From positions 123,832,810 through 123,896,809 of the forward strand of contig CM070876.1 of NCBI GenBank assembly GCA_036365515.1: a DNA stretch of 64,000 nt, read 5' to 3'. The notes under the pieces are model-generated. The model did no database searches and had not been told where the DNA came from. It saw nothing but the letters and a program-made list of their open reading frames with translations. Shown piece by piece: positions 21,233 to 31,526 of this stretch (the first letter of the stretch is position 1; the number at the start of each line of letters is the position of its first letter). The DNA comes from Torymus aiolomorphi (Eukaryota; Arthropoda; Insecta; Hymenoptera; Torymidae). A program made the translations under genes and the position numbers.

Positions 21233-22285
21233 CAGTGTTACCGTCTCTAGCTTCTTTCTACTCGAAATCAGGATAACTTCTGTCTCGTAGCTGGCTAATT
21301 CCAGCCCTGTTTCTGTTAGTCAATCGTGTATTATACAAATTGCCTCGTCTGCTATTGTTTTAACATCTTCTATGTGTTTCGCTGCCACCACTATAGCTAT
21401 GTCATCTGCAAATCCTATTACGGTTGCCCCTCAGGTAGTCGTAGTCTAAGTACTCCATCGTACATGATATTCCAAGTCGTTGGACCAAGCACTGAGCCTT
21501 GGGGAACGCCTTCTGTGACTTCATAACTCTCGCTGCCATTCTCAGTGTCATATAGTAAGATTCTGTCATTCAAATAGTCGGACATCATCCTCCTTATGTA
21601 GAGAGGCACATTTCGCTTTCGGAGCACCTCATGTATTTTACTCCATTTGGCTGAGTTAAATGCTTTTTTTACATCCAGTGTAACAATAGCGCAGTACTTC
21701 TTTGTTCCTCCTTTCCATCTGTCTCCATTTATCGCAGTCCGCGCAGTGTCAATTACCAGACCAGCTGCGTCCAGGGTAGAACGCTCCTTGCGAAAACCAT
21801 ACTGGTGCTCCGCCAGTCCTCCTGCGCCTTCAATAGCCTGGTCCATTCTAACGCAGAGTATGCGTTCTAGGATCTTCCCCGTGTGTCCAGCATGCAGAGT
21901 GGTCTGTACGAGGCTGAGTCATCAGGCGGCTTCTTTCCTTTTGGCAGTAACACCAAGCGCTGTGTCATCCAAATAGTGGGGAATTTTCCTTCTTCGAGAC
22001 ATGAGTTATACAAGTCTACAAAACCTCTGGGTGTGCGCATATAGCATGTTTCAATACCATATTGGGAATGCCATCTGTGCCCGGAGCCTTCTTGTTTCCT
22101 ACCCTTTTGCATGCAGCTAGCACTTCCTCCTTTGTGATTTGGGGAGAGGCGTCCTCACTTATCCCCGCTTCGACAACACATGGTTCCTCCAGCTGTCTGG
22201 GGAACAGAGTAGTCACAATCCGGTGTAATAGTTCCGGGCACTTGGGAAGGGGTACATAGCTTCTCTTTATTTTCTTCATCACCAC
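21233..22285 (-). pseudogene. R1-like LINE: reverse transcriptase
   Basis: Recognisable motifs in minus-strand order are GNKKAPGTDGIPN (near 22070-22110), QYGFRKERSTLDA, VTLDVKKAFNSAKW (motif A), GVPQGSVLGPTTWNIMYDG (motif B) and FADDIAIVV at about 21395-21415 (motif C). They sit in several phases (22016-22285, 21867-22112, 21418-21846, then the downstream frame), so there are at least three frame changes. A TGA near 21319 replaces what is normally a Trp in this region. Confidence 0.85.
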
Positions 22286-23019
22286 CTTGTACGGTTGACC
22301 CTGGGATCCAACTCTACCTCATCCTGTAATTCTTTAACACACCGTCGTTTGCTGTCCCGGATTTTCTTCTTGAGTTCCCGTTTAGCGTCTTTCATTTCCT
22401 GATTTCGGGCTTCCACTATTTCCTGACCTCGACCAGTCTTGTAGTATTTCTTCCTTGCCCGTTGCTCCTGCATTCTAGTTCGGTGACACTCGCTGCGGGC
22501 ACTCTCGACGTCCATGTCCCACCAGTATACTGGTGGTCGCCTATGGCTGGTCACTCTTCTTGGCATAGCAGCATCAAAGGCTCTAGTGATTATATCCATC
22601 GCCAGTTTCGCCTTATTGTTCGCCGTCCCAGACAGCTCCATTTTTTCCAGTGCCAACAGAAACATCTCCTTGTCATAGTCCTTCGTTTTCCAACCGACTC
22701 TCTTGGTCTGTACACTAACGCTGGATCCTTTTCTTGTTTTTCCTACCTCCATTATTTTGGCCTGGTGATCACTATTTGTGTAGTGTTCACTCACTGTCCA
22801 TGCGTCAACTGCGCCAATAAGGCAGCTGCTAACATAAGTCAGATCTACCACAGACCCGGTGTCTCCTCTTCTAAAGGTGTAAGTAGATTCCTGGTTAACT
22901 AAGAAAAAATCTAAGAGCCCGAATGCTTCCAATAGTATTCGACCTCTCTGATTTGTCCTTTGACTGCCCCACTCCACAGCCCAGGCATTGAAGTCACCGG
23001 CGATCAGTATCGGTTTCAT
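22279..23019 (-). pseudogene. R1-like LINE: APE-type endonuclease, C-terminal half
   Basis: The protein starts within the endonuclease with ILIAGDFNAWAVEWGS. It contains VVDLTYVS and a catalytic SDH-type triplet in HYTNSDHQAK, then a lysine/arginine-rich linker leading into the polymerase. The catalytic Glu-containing N-terminal half is absent, so it could not nick DNA. A stop codon immediately precedes the ATG at 23019, consistent with truncation at insertion. Confidence 0.85.
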
Positions 23020-23022
23020 TCA

Positions 23023-23690
<668 letters not shown>

Positions 23691-25252
23691 GGGAGCGTCC
23701 AGCGTCCAGCAGAAACGGGCCACTGAGCGCGCGCGGTGCCTTTTTTCCCTTTTTTCGCGTAAAAGGCGCTCTGTTTAACTCGTTCATAATCGTATGCTGC
23801 GTCTTTGAAAAAAAAGCCAAGCACCTATATCGATAGATTTTTTCCTGCTCTTTCCAATGGTGCGATTGTTTTTATTGCGAAACGCTTTCTTCCGGACGAA
23901 AACTCGAGTTGAATATTGAAAGCCATTTTTCTCAAAGTATATCATGTTTTTTTCAAAATAAACAACACCATTGGAAAGTACAACTCTTAAGCTTCAAAAC
24001 CCTATCTTGGAGAAGTTGGAGAAATAAAGGATTTAAAAGTAACAACATGAAAAAGACAGCGCCGAGGGTCCGCGCGAGCCCCTTGCGCCCGTGCGTACGG
24101 CACGTTTAAGTGCACGCTCTATTCAATTTGCTAATAATCGTGTACCAAGTCTTTGAAAAAAGAACTAAGGACATATATCGATAGATTTTTCCTGCTCTTT
24201 CCAATGGTGCTATTATTATGTAAAAAAATTAGAATGTAAAGGAAAAGGTAATATTGTTATGCCAGATTAAACAATCTATAAGGTTATTTTAAATTTCTGT
24301 TTCACTGCTTTCAGTGCGTTCATGGATATTTTTATGTTTAATATATTATGTTTTTCAAATTTTGTTATATAACTGAACAAAGTTCATTGTAATATTATAC
24401 TAACTGTTACAACTAGATCCACAAAATTATGTCCACGCATTGGCATTGTAAGTTACAAAACATTTTATATTTACAAAAAAGAAAGGGCGAAATAGCACAT
24501 CGCGTGTATTAATCCGCCCTTGAGCATAGCGTAAAAAGTTCGGGCAGCGACTGTCTTTTTGATCTTACTATTTTTGAACTTTTCATGTTTCAACTTAAAA
24601 ATATAATATTTTATAGTTTAAGACTTGTACTTTTGAAGAATATAATTCATTTTGAAGAAAAGACTGATATTTTATTGAAAAAATAGAGTTTAAACATCCA
24701 AATGGAATTTTCAACTAGAAGGAAGCATTTCGGAATAAAAATAATAGCACCGTTGGAAAGAGCAGGAAAAAATCTATCGATATATGTCCTTAGTTCTTTT
24801 TTCAGAGACTTGGTACACAATTATTAGCGAATTGAATAGAGCGTGTACTTAAACGTGCCGTACGCATGGGCGCGAGGGGCTCGCGCGGACCCTCGGCGCT
24901 GTCTTTTTCATGTTGTTACTTTTAAACCCTTTATTTCTCCAACTTCTCCAAGATAGGGTTTTGAAGCTTAAGAGTTGTACTTTCCAATGGTGTAGTTTAT
25001 GTTGAAAAAAAACATGATATACTTTGAGAAAAATGGCTTTCAATATTCAACTCGAGTTTTCGTCCCGAAGAACGCGTTTCGCAATAAAAACAATAGCGCA
25101 ATTGGAAAGAGCCGAAAAAAATCTATCGATATAGGTCCTTGGTTTTTTTTTCAAAGACGCAGCATACGATTATGAGCGAGTTAAACAGAGCGCCTTTTAC
25201 GCGAAAAAAGGCACCGTGCGCGCTCAGTGGCCCGTTTCTGCTGGACGCTCCC
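23691..25252. mobile_element. 1.56-kb foldback / long-TIR non-autonomous element in (TA)n
   Basis: Left and right arms of about 530 bp and 510 bp are inverted copies with high similarity, starting GGGAGCGTCCAGC... and ending ...GCTGGACGCTCCC. The left arm has a small local duplication AGCGTCC near its tip. The ~520-bp centre (24226-24745) is AT-rich with no transposase. Flanks are ATATATAT on the left and ATATATAC on the right. An 8-bp duplication is possible, but the (TA)n target makes it undecidable. Repeated TCTTTCCAATGG and TATCGATAGATTTTT blocks occur within each arm. Confidence 0.82.
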
Positions 25253-25261
25253 ATATATACA

Positions 25262-25476
25262 TTTTGGAAACCGGTGCTTTTGAAGATCTATAGTTTTTTC
25301 TCCAGAGTTCGTATATGCTTGACTAAAGAAACAACTCCCTCTGCGTTGAAGGTATTAATATAAATCCTCAAAAGTACCATTTCATACCGAAGGAATTTTG
25401 AGGATGTCCTCAAAAGTCCGAAAAATCCTCAAAGTATCGAATCCGAGCTGACATAGATCCTCAAAAGCTGCATTTG

Positions 25477-25539
<63 letters not shown>
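25262..25539. repeat. Head/core/inverted-tail microelement A1 and (TA)n
   Basis: A single head motif GTGCTTTTGAAGATC (25274-25288) is followed by the core TTGACTAAAGAAACAA (about 25319-25334). Then come four spaced copies of the head's reverse complement, of the type GATCCTCAAAAGC (25362, 25406, 25424, 25456). A (TA)n tract follows at 25478-25539. The same layout with different head motifs recurs at 30861, 39567 and 39837. It encodes nothing. Confidence 0.6.
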
Positions 25540-25543
<4 letters not shown>

Positions 25544-25951
25544 CGCGCTCTCGTTTTCCCGCTGTGGATGATTAAGGAGTGACTCCGGGAGGGGAAGAGT
25601 ATGGAGAGGCGCAACAATAAAGTTGAAGCAACACGTAGCAAAACACTTGTAGTTTTATTTAATCCTAATAACACGCTGTACAACCCGGGCGAATTGCTCG
25701 CGCCAGGGCATGAGGTAAGTTGGGTGCGCACGACTGTAAACGTGCCGTCGCCAGAGCTGAGGCGTAGTCCGCACGAGTTACTTGGCTGCGGGTGAGGAGA
25801 GCGTGGTGCGTCGAAGGCTGCTGCGGGCGGAAAGAGACCGGTGCCTCGCGCTCCTCTAGCGCGAACACCTCGCGAGGCTCAAGGCGCTGCTTGCGCGGAT
25901 GGCGCTGTCTGTCGCCAGCCATGGCTGGTGTGTGCGCAGGCGCAGGCGCCA
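25540..25951 (-). repeat. 3' LTR of the CsRn1-like Gypsy element
   Basis: On the minus strand it starts TGGCGCCTGCG and ends GAGCGCGCACA. A purine tract AGGAGGGGAG lies just upstream (25963-25972), as expected for second-strand priming. The pol frame runs into this LTR and stops at 25665-25667, so about the last 95 codons of pol are LTR-encoded. Confidence 0.85.
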
Positions 25952-28900
25952 CAGCTACTCCCCTCCTAGTGGCCGAGTCGTGAGGAGGGCACGATGTTGG
26001 TTGCGACGTGGATGCCGGCGCTGACCTCTGTAGGTCTGGAACCTGAAACATAACTGTCGGAGACCTTGGGGGTTGCTTTGGCTGGATGGCTGGCTGGGTT
26101 GTAAGGTCTTCTGCTGCGATGAACGCTGGCTTGAGACGGTCTAGGTTGACCGTTTTTGCTTCTCCGTTGACTAAGATGACGTATCTGCGGTCATCCAGTC
26201 GTTGAAGCACCTGGTGTGGGCCCGTGTAGGGCGGTGTGAGTGGCGGCTTGACTGCGTCGAGTCTCAGAAAGACGTGTGTGCAGCTGCCGAGGCTGCGGTG
26301 CGTGAACTGCTTGGCCTTGACGTGGTGGGCTGTTGGGGTGGGTTTCAGCTCCCTGAAATGGCAACGTAGGTGGTCTACGAAGATCTGAGCATCCACCGGC
26401 TGGTCGCTGACAGTGAAAAATTCTCCTGGGATGCGGAGAGTCGTGCCGAAGAGAAGTTCTGCTGGGGACGCTTTGATGTCCTCCTTGTACGCCGTTCTGA
26501 GGCCTAGTAGGACTGTGGGCAGCAGTTGAGTCCAGGGTATGTGCGAGCTGCACATGAGTGACGCCTTCAGCGTCCGATGCCAACGCTCCATCATGCCGTT
26601 GCTCTGCGGATACGCTGTTGTGCGTACTTTGTCTGCTCCGATGAGTTGCACCAGTGCAGCGAAGAGAGCCGATTCGAACTGCGGCCCTTGGTCCGTTGTG
26701 ATTGTGAGTGGCGTGCCAAAGAGCGCGATCCAGTGCCTGTAGAGAGCGTTTGAAACTGCTTCTGCCGTGGAGCTTTGCAGTGGTATGGCCTGTGGCCAAC
26801 GCGTGAAACGATCAATGATTGTTAGGCAGTACCTGAAGTTATCAACGGGCGGCATGATGATGAGGTCTAGATGTATGTGATTAAATCTCCTGTCCGGGAC
26901 CTCAATGTTTGTTGGCTGCAGTCTGGCATGGCGATGAATTTTTGCTCGTTGACAGTTGATGCACTCTCGAGCCCATTTCAGCGCGTCTCTCTTGAGTTCT
27001 GGCCAGATGAATTTCTCCTTTAGTGATTTGGCCGTGACGCGTCCGCTGGCGTGCGCTGGCGAGTAGATGACGTTGAATGCTGCTCTTCGAAGATCTTGTG
27101 GGATGTAAGGTCGCACCAGGCCTGTGGAGATGTCACACAGCAGCCTGTGTCCGTCGATGATGAGAGATTGAAGTGCTAGCGATGACGTCGCGAGCTCGTG
27201 GTTCTCTGAAATGTCTTCTCGCTGCTGGGCTTCGTGAATGGCGTCCGCGTTGAGGATTGAGGGCATGTTGATTGCTGCGACTCGCGACAGTACGTCAGCG
27301 ACGACATTGTCTTCTCCTCTCACATGTGTAAGGGTTAGGCAGAACTGACTTATGAAGTCGAGTTGGCGCAGTTGGCGCGGTGATGCCTTTTCTGGACGCT
27401 GCTCCAAAGCCTTGACTAGCGGCTTGTGATCGGTTTTCACGGTGAACTCTCTTCCTTCTAGTAGGTGCTGAAAGTGTTTGAGTGCCGCGTAGATTGCGAG
27501 TAGTTCTCGGTCGTACGGGCTGTAATTTTGCTCGGCTGGAGAGACCTTTCGCGAGTAAAGTCCAAGGGGTCTCCAGACGTGGTTTTGACGTTGATCCAGC
27601 GCGGCTCCAAGATGCGAAGAAGAGGCGTCTGTCGAGAGGACAAGCGGTGCGTCTGGCGCGAGGAATGACATCCTCACTGCGTGGGTTATGCCACCTTTAC
27701 AGCGCTTAAAGGCCTCTGACAGCTGCGGGGTCCAGGTAATTGGGCGTTTGTCCTTCTTCTTTGTCGAACCTCGGAGGAGGTCCGTTAGTGGTGCTTGGAG
27801 CTCAGCTGCGTTTGGAATAGAAGCTCGATAGTAGTTGAAAATGCCGTTAAATCTGCGCAGGTCGCAGATGGTTGCTGGTTGCTGGTGCTCCAAGATGGCG
27901 GTGACTCGGTCATCCGGTGGCTTGAAGCCGTTTTCGTTTATGTGGTAGCCCAGGAAGATGACGTCTTCCTTAGCGATGAGGCATTTTGTCAGGTTTAGCG
28001 AGAGCTTACTGGAGCGCAGAATTTCGAAGACGCTACGCAGGTGTTGAAGGTGCTCCTCTGCGTTGGCTGAGGCGATCAGTATGTCGTCCAAGTAGACTCG
28101 CACGAAGGGCAAGTGCCGAAAGAGGGCATCCATGTGTCGCTGAAAGGTCTGTGTGGCGTTGCGTAGGCCTAGTGGGATGCCAACGAACTCGAACAGGCCG
28201 AATGGTGTTGTGACTGCGGTTTTCTCTACGTCCTCTGGTGCTACCGGGATCTGAAAATATGCCCTGTTTAGGTCGAGCTTTGTGAATATCTTACAGTCAT
28301 GCAAGCTGAGGAGCAAGTCTTCGATCCTGGGGATCGGATAGCGATCTGGAACGGTTATGGCATTGAGACGTCTATAGTCTCCTGAGGTCCTCCATGTTTT
28401 TCCTTTCTTGATGAGGTGTAGCGGGCTGGCCCATTGGCTGCTTGACGGTCGAACCGTGCCTTGGAGAAGAAGCAGATCGAAGTGATGTTTCGCTGCTGCA
28501 TACTTTTCTCCGATGAGTCGGCGAGGGCTGGCGAATACTGGTGGACCCGTGGTTACCAGGTGATGCTGCACGGTTTGGGTGGGGCCTGCTCCGGGGGTGG
28601 CGCGCTGCTCGAAGAGATCGCTGTAGTCCTTTAGGACGTTCCTGAAGTGCTCGTTGAGTGCTTCCGTACCCGGTGGCTGCGGTGAAGCGATGCATACGCC
28701 GTGGACTGCTGCTGTGTGCGTGATGCCTTCGATGCAGCATGTGGTTTGCGTGTCTGCGAGGCAGTGGCTTTTGAGGTTGATGGTTAAGCCATAATGTGCC
28801 AGGAAGTCTGCGCCAAGTATGGCGCACTCGACGTCGGCGATGACGAAGGCCCAGCTGAGGGCTCTGCGTAGCCCTAGGTTGAGTTCCATGACGCACCGTC

Positions 28901-29168
28901 CATAGGTGTGGATTGTAGTCCCGTTCGCTGCTGCGAGCTTTAGCTTCTCTTTCTTGGCTCGTGGGTGTGTCGTGCCTTGTGGTATGAGTGACACCGAGGA
29001 CCCTGAGCCCACGAGGAATTTAATTCCTGTTGTTTTGCCGAATACGTGTAGACGATGTTCTGGCGGGCACTGCGGGTGGTTGTCTGGGCTGCCTTTTGCC
29101 GCCAGGACAGAGGGCAGCCTTAGGCGTTTCCCTGAGTGGCTGCTGCCGCAGGGCCGTTGTAGTTGCAC
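25665..29168 (-). CDS. Gypsy pol polyprotein (protease, RT, RNase H, integrase), open reading frame
   Basis: The frame runs 1167 codons without a stop. The protease region at residues ~50-63 reads FLVGSGSSVSLIP: the catalytic Asp (residue 54) is Gly, so the protease should be inactive. RT shows SGDYRRLNAITVPDRYPIP (262-280), KLDLNRAYFQIP with D299, and VYLDDILIA (YLDD 359-362). RNase H shows STDASSSHLG with D514, YDRELLAIY with E555, and KTDHKPL with D580. Integrase has a zinc-binding region ending CINCQRAK (736-743) in which the first His of the usual HxxxH is Tyr; its core has D768, D826 in TTDQGPQF and E861 in NGMMERWHR. A proline-rich C-terminal tail extends into the LTR. The true N-terminus is probably a gag-pol junction rather than this methionine. 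Confidence 0.92.
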   Translation of the reverse strand: MQLQRPCGSSHSGKRLRLPSVLAAKGSPDNHPQCPPEHRLHVFGKTTGIKFLVGSGSSVSLIPQGTTHPRAKKEKLKLAAANGTTIHTYGRCVMELNLGLRRALSWAFVIADVECAILGADFLAHYGLTINLKSHCLADTQTTCCIEGITHTAAVHGVCIASPQPPGTEALNEHFRNVLKDYSDLFEQRATPGAGPTQTVQHHLVTTGPPVFASPRRLIGEKYAAAKHHFDLLLLQGTVRPSSSQWASPLHLIKKGKTWRTSGDYRRLNAITVPDRYPIPRIEDLLLSLHDCKIFTKLDLNRAYFQIPVAPEDVEKTAVTTPFGLFEFVGIPLGLRNATQTFQRHMDALFRHLPFVRVYLDDILIASANAEEHLQHLRSVFEILRSSKLSLNLTKCLIAKEDVIFLGYHINENGFKPPDDRVTAILEHQQPATICDLRRFNGIFNYYRASIPNAAELQAPLTDLLRGSTKKKDKRPITWTPQLSEAFKRCKGGITHAVRMSFLAPDAPLVLSTDASSSHLGAALDQRQNHVWRPLGLYSRKVSPAEQNYSPYDRELLAIYAALKHFQHLLEGREFTVKTDHKPLVKALEQRPEKASPRQLRQLDFISQFCLTLTHVRGEDNVVADVLSRVAAINMPSILNADAIHEAQQREDISENHELATSSLALQSLIIDGHRLLCDISTGLVRPYIPQDLRRAAFNVIYSPAHASGRVTAKSLKEKFIWPELKRDALKWARECINCQRAKIHRHARLQPTNIEVPDRRFNHIHLDLIIMPPVDNFRYCLTIIDRFTRWPQAIPLQSSTAEAVSNALYRHWIALFGTPLTITTDQGPQFESALFAALVQLIGADKVRTTAYPQSNGMMERWHRTLKASLMCSSHIPWTQLLPTVLLGLRTAYKEDIKASPAELLFGTTLRIPGEFFTVSDQPVDAQIFVDHLRCHFRELKPTPTAHHVKAKQFTHRSLGSCTHVFLRLDAVKPPLTPPYTGPHQVLQRLDDRRYVILVNGEAKTVNLDRLKPAFIAAEDLTTQPAIQPKQPPRSPTVMFQVPDLQRSAPASTSQPTSCPPHDSATRRGVAVAPAPAHTPAMAGDRQRHPRKQRLEPREVFALEEREAPVSFRPQQPSTHHALLTRSQVTRADYASALATARLQSCAPNLPHALARAIRPGCTACY

Positions 29169-30373
29169 GGCTTCCTGCAGGTGCGCGACGCCGCCCCGAA
29201 TCTGTAGTGGTAGTAACAGATGCCGTTGCCATCTTGGCGATGTGGCGTTTCGGAGCGCTGTCGTGACTGCCTGCTGAAACTCCTGTCTCTGTTGCGTTCT
29301 TGGCGATCATGCCTTGCGAGGGCGTGACTTTTTTCAGGATTTCTCTGGAAATGCCAATGAGCTGCCCTAGGAGGAGCCTAATGTCGTCGGAGTCTCGCAT
29401 ATGCTGCGTGGCGAAAACTCCTGGCGAAGGCGATCGTGGCTACAGAGAACTGCTATTGACAGAGAAAGCACTAGGGATTATCGGTGTTTCCATGAGCTGG
29501 TCTGCAGCTGCTATCAATTCGTCGACTGAATTTGTTTTAAAAATTTTTAAAATGCTGATCACGTGGTGTGGCAGAGATTTGGTGAAACCAGAGTCGCGGG
29601 TCCTTTTTCCAAAATGGCGGCATCCGGCTAGACGCGGCGGCTGCGACGCACGCGGCGAAAATTTCGTCGGCCGAGAGCGTTGGATCGACTTCGTCGTCCA
29701 CGGCGCGGAAAGGCGCAGCGCGAGGGTTGAGCACGTGCACGGAAACTGGTTGCGAGCGAGTTGGCGATGGCGCCGAGGTAAGGTTTTGTAACTGACCTTC
29801 CGTGCCTCCTGGTGTAGACTGCTGCCGAGAGTTGCACGCTGGCGGAAAGCTGTCGGCGGCTGGGTTATGCGCGCCTGCGAGACGTGACGAAATGCTGAGC
29901 TGTGCTTCGCCGACGCGGTTGGGCTGCGCGCCGAGACCGTCGTCGTTTGTGCTGCGTGCGATGACTGCTTCGTCAAAGTTTTCGCTGCCTTGCGAAGCGT
30001 CAGGATCGCTGGCGGGGTCAGAGAGTTGCTCCTCGAGTGTGCTGGTTGTCTCCTCTTGCTTGCCGTGTGTTTCGTCGTCGCTCCGCCTCTCGCTGGGTGA
30101 GTCGTCGTCGCTTTGCTGTCCGCTGAGAATCTCGTCGTCGCTCTTCTTCTCGCTGTGTGTCTCGTTGTCACCTTGCTGCTCGCTGCTTTGCTTCCTTTCA
30201 AGAAGCTTTTGTCTCGCGTGTGAACGCGGTGGTTTCTTTGGTGTTGACGCCGGCAGACTTTGATGCTCCTCAAGCTGTGCAGAGTTGCGTAAGAAGTAGG
30301 CGGTTAGGCGGCCATTTTGGCCGGCCTGCGCCGGTTTTTTCTTTTTCGGCGGCAGCCTCCTGTTTTTCTTCAC
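29020..30373 (-). pseudogene. Gag of the CsRn1-like Gypsy element, internally deleted
   Basis: The ATG at 30373 lies 44 nt from the primer-binding site. The first 240 residues are low-complexity (Lys-rich, then Ser/Asp/Glu-rich repeats such as KSDDEILSGQQSDD). PPFWKKDPRLWFHQI, the start of the Gypsy capsid domain, follows. The frame then stops at 29537. A shifted frame at 29440-29540 carries SVDELIAAADQLMETP, which normally lies about 100 residues farther on. Most of the capsid domain is therefore missing, in addition to a frame change. A third piece (29020-29400) is basic and has no intact zinc knuckle that I can see. No working capsid could be made. Confidence 0.75.
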
Positions 30374-30416
30374 TCTCTCACCTGTTGCGCCGCACGTGCT
30401 GCTTTTTGTGATGAAT

Positions 30417-30428
30417 TCGGGGTCACCA
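30417..30428 (-). promoter_or_regulatory. Primer-binding site complementary to tRNA-Trp
   Basis: On the minus strand TGGTGACCCCGA starts two bases after the LTR end. This is the complement of the conserved tRNA-Trp 3' end (from memory of that tRNA's 3' sequence). It confirms minus orientation and the LTR boundary at 30430. Confidence 0.75.
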
Positions 30429-30429
30429 A

Positions 30430-30841
30430 TGTGCGCGCTCTCGTTTTCCCGCTGTGGATGATTAAGGAGTGACTCCGGGAGGGGAAGAGTATGGAGAGGC
30501 GCAACAATAAAGTTGAAGCAACACGTAGCAAAACACTTGTAGTTTTATTTAATCCTAATAACACGCTGTACAACCCGGGCGAATTGCTCGCACCAGGGCA
30601 TGAGGTAAGTTGGGTGCGCACGACTGTAAACGTGCCGTCGCCAGAGCTGAGGCGTAGTCCGCACGAGTTACTTGGCTGCTGATGAGAAGAGCGTGGTGCG
30701 TCGAAGGCTGCTGCGGGTGGAAAGAGACCGGTGCCTCGCGCTCCTCTAGCGCGAACACCTCGCGAGGCTCAAGGCGCTGCTTGCGCGGATGGCGCTGTCT
30801 GTCGCCAGCTATGGCTGGTGTGTGCGCAGGCGCAGGCGCCA
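30430..30841 (-). repeat. 5' LTR of the CsRn1-like Gypsy element
   Basis: This copy matches 25540-25951 with about six substitutions. A 95-codon open frame at 30555-30842 is the LTR-encoded tail of pol repeated in this copy and is not a separate gene. Confidence 0.88.
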
Positions 30842-30843
30842 CC

Positions 30844-31260
30844 TATATATATACTATATATACCGCTACCTTCCAGGACACCTACAGGTTTTCTGCAATA
30901 GAAGTAGGTATAAAACGTTAAACAGTATATAAGTGACTAAAGAAATAATATCCCTCAGGGTGTTGACCAACACCACGACGCCTGCGGCGCCCCCTTTCAG
31001 TTCCGCAGTATTTTACGTTGATTTCGGAAAAATTTTACGGAAAAAAACGTTGTGAAAGAAATCCTAAATGTCCTGAATAATACAAAAATGTCCTGAATAA
31101 TACAAAAATGTCCTGAAAGGTAGCGGTAAACATATTCCTAATTCAGTACAGTCCTGAAAATATGCAAATGTCCTTAAACATAGCGGTAAACCAATGAAAA
31201 GTCCTGAAACATAGCGGTGAACAGAAATATATATATATATATATATATTACTATATTATA
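30844..31260. repeat. Head/core/inverted-tail microelement A2, flanked by (TA)n
   Basis: The head is TACCGCTACCTTCCAGGACA (30861-30880) and the core AGTGACTAAAGAAATAATAT (30932-30951). Tail copies of the head's reverse complement, TGTCCTGAAAGGTAGCGGTA, lie at 31109-31128, and variants at 31169-31188 and 31200-31219. Partial copies (ATGTCCTGAATAAT) lie at about 31067 and 31088. A GC-rich block CCTGCGGCGCCCCC lies after the core. (TA)n tracts flank both sides. A second copy, about 95% similar, is at 39837-40176. It is non-coding. Confidence 0.75.
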
Positions 31261-31284
31261 TAGTTGTAGGGGCAAAAATGGGTA

Positions 31285-31507
31285 CCTACCCCCTCCACCC
31301 CCCTCCACTTCCCACCGCCCCCTCCACCACCCCTCCACTTTTTACCGTTAAATTCTTTCAAATTTTACGTTATTTTGAAGGGCGTCTGCCCCTCCACAAC
31401 CTCCCCTCCCCTCCACCCCCTCCACCTCTTTCCACCCCCCTCCACCTCTTTCCACCCCCCTCCACCTACCCCTCCACCTACCCCTCCACCTACCCATCCC
31501 ACCCAAT
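31285..31507. repeat. C-rich minisatellite (CCCCTCCAC-type)
   Basis: Degenerate repeats of CCCCTCCACC with TT or TAC variants occur on either side of a short AT-rich block. GTAGGGGC precedes the array and CTACCCCTCC is repeated at its end. The relation is similar to the head/inverted-tail layout of the neighbouring microelements, but without their core. The proline-rich open frame here is an artefact. Confidence 0.75.
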
Positions 31508-31526
31508 ACAGATTCGCTGATTAGGA

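Larger units (their letters stand above)
20080..23022 (-). mobile_element. R1-like non-LTR retrotransposon, 5'-truncated and decayed
   Basis: The minus strand carries, in order, the C-terminal half of an APE-type endonuclease, a reverse transcriptase and a C-terminal domain with a CCHC motif, the arrangement of R1-clade LINEs. ORF1 and the endonuclease N-terminus are missing, so the 5' end is truncated near 23022. The 3' untranslated region continues below 20312 to an uncertain end near 20080. At least four frame changes plus an in-frame TGA make it non-functional. Confidence 0.88.
25540..30841 (-). mobile_element. Gypsy-type LTR retrotransposon resembling CsRn1 clade, young but defective
   Basis: Two 412-bp LTRs (25540-25951 and 30430-30841) differ at about six positions by my count. 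The minus-strand order is LTR, primer-binding site, gag, pol, LTR. The primer site is complementary to the 3' end of tRNA-Trp, a trait reported for CsRn1-like elements, and the polymerase motifs are of that style. The element is inserted in (TA)n, so the target duplication is not readable. Gag has an internal loss and the protease active site is mutated, so this copy would need help to move. Confidence 0.9.

Noticed and set aside
20225..22902. Plus-strand frames of 65-146 codons
   Set aside because: They are antisense to the R1-like LINE coding regions.
26191..28896. Minus-strand frames of 174 and 202 codons and several plus-strand frames
   Set aside because: They overlap the pol frame in other phases and lack any motif.
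31278..31520. 80-codon proline-rich frame
   Set aside because: Produced by the CCCCTCCAC minisatellite.
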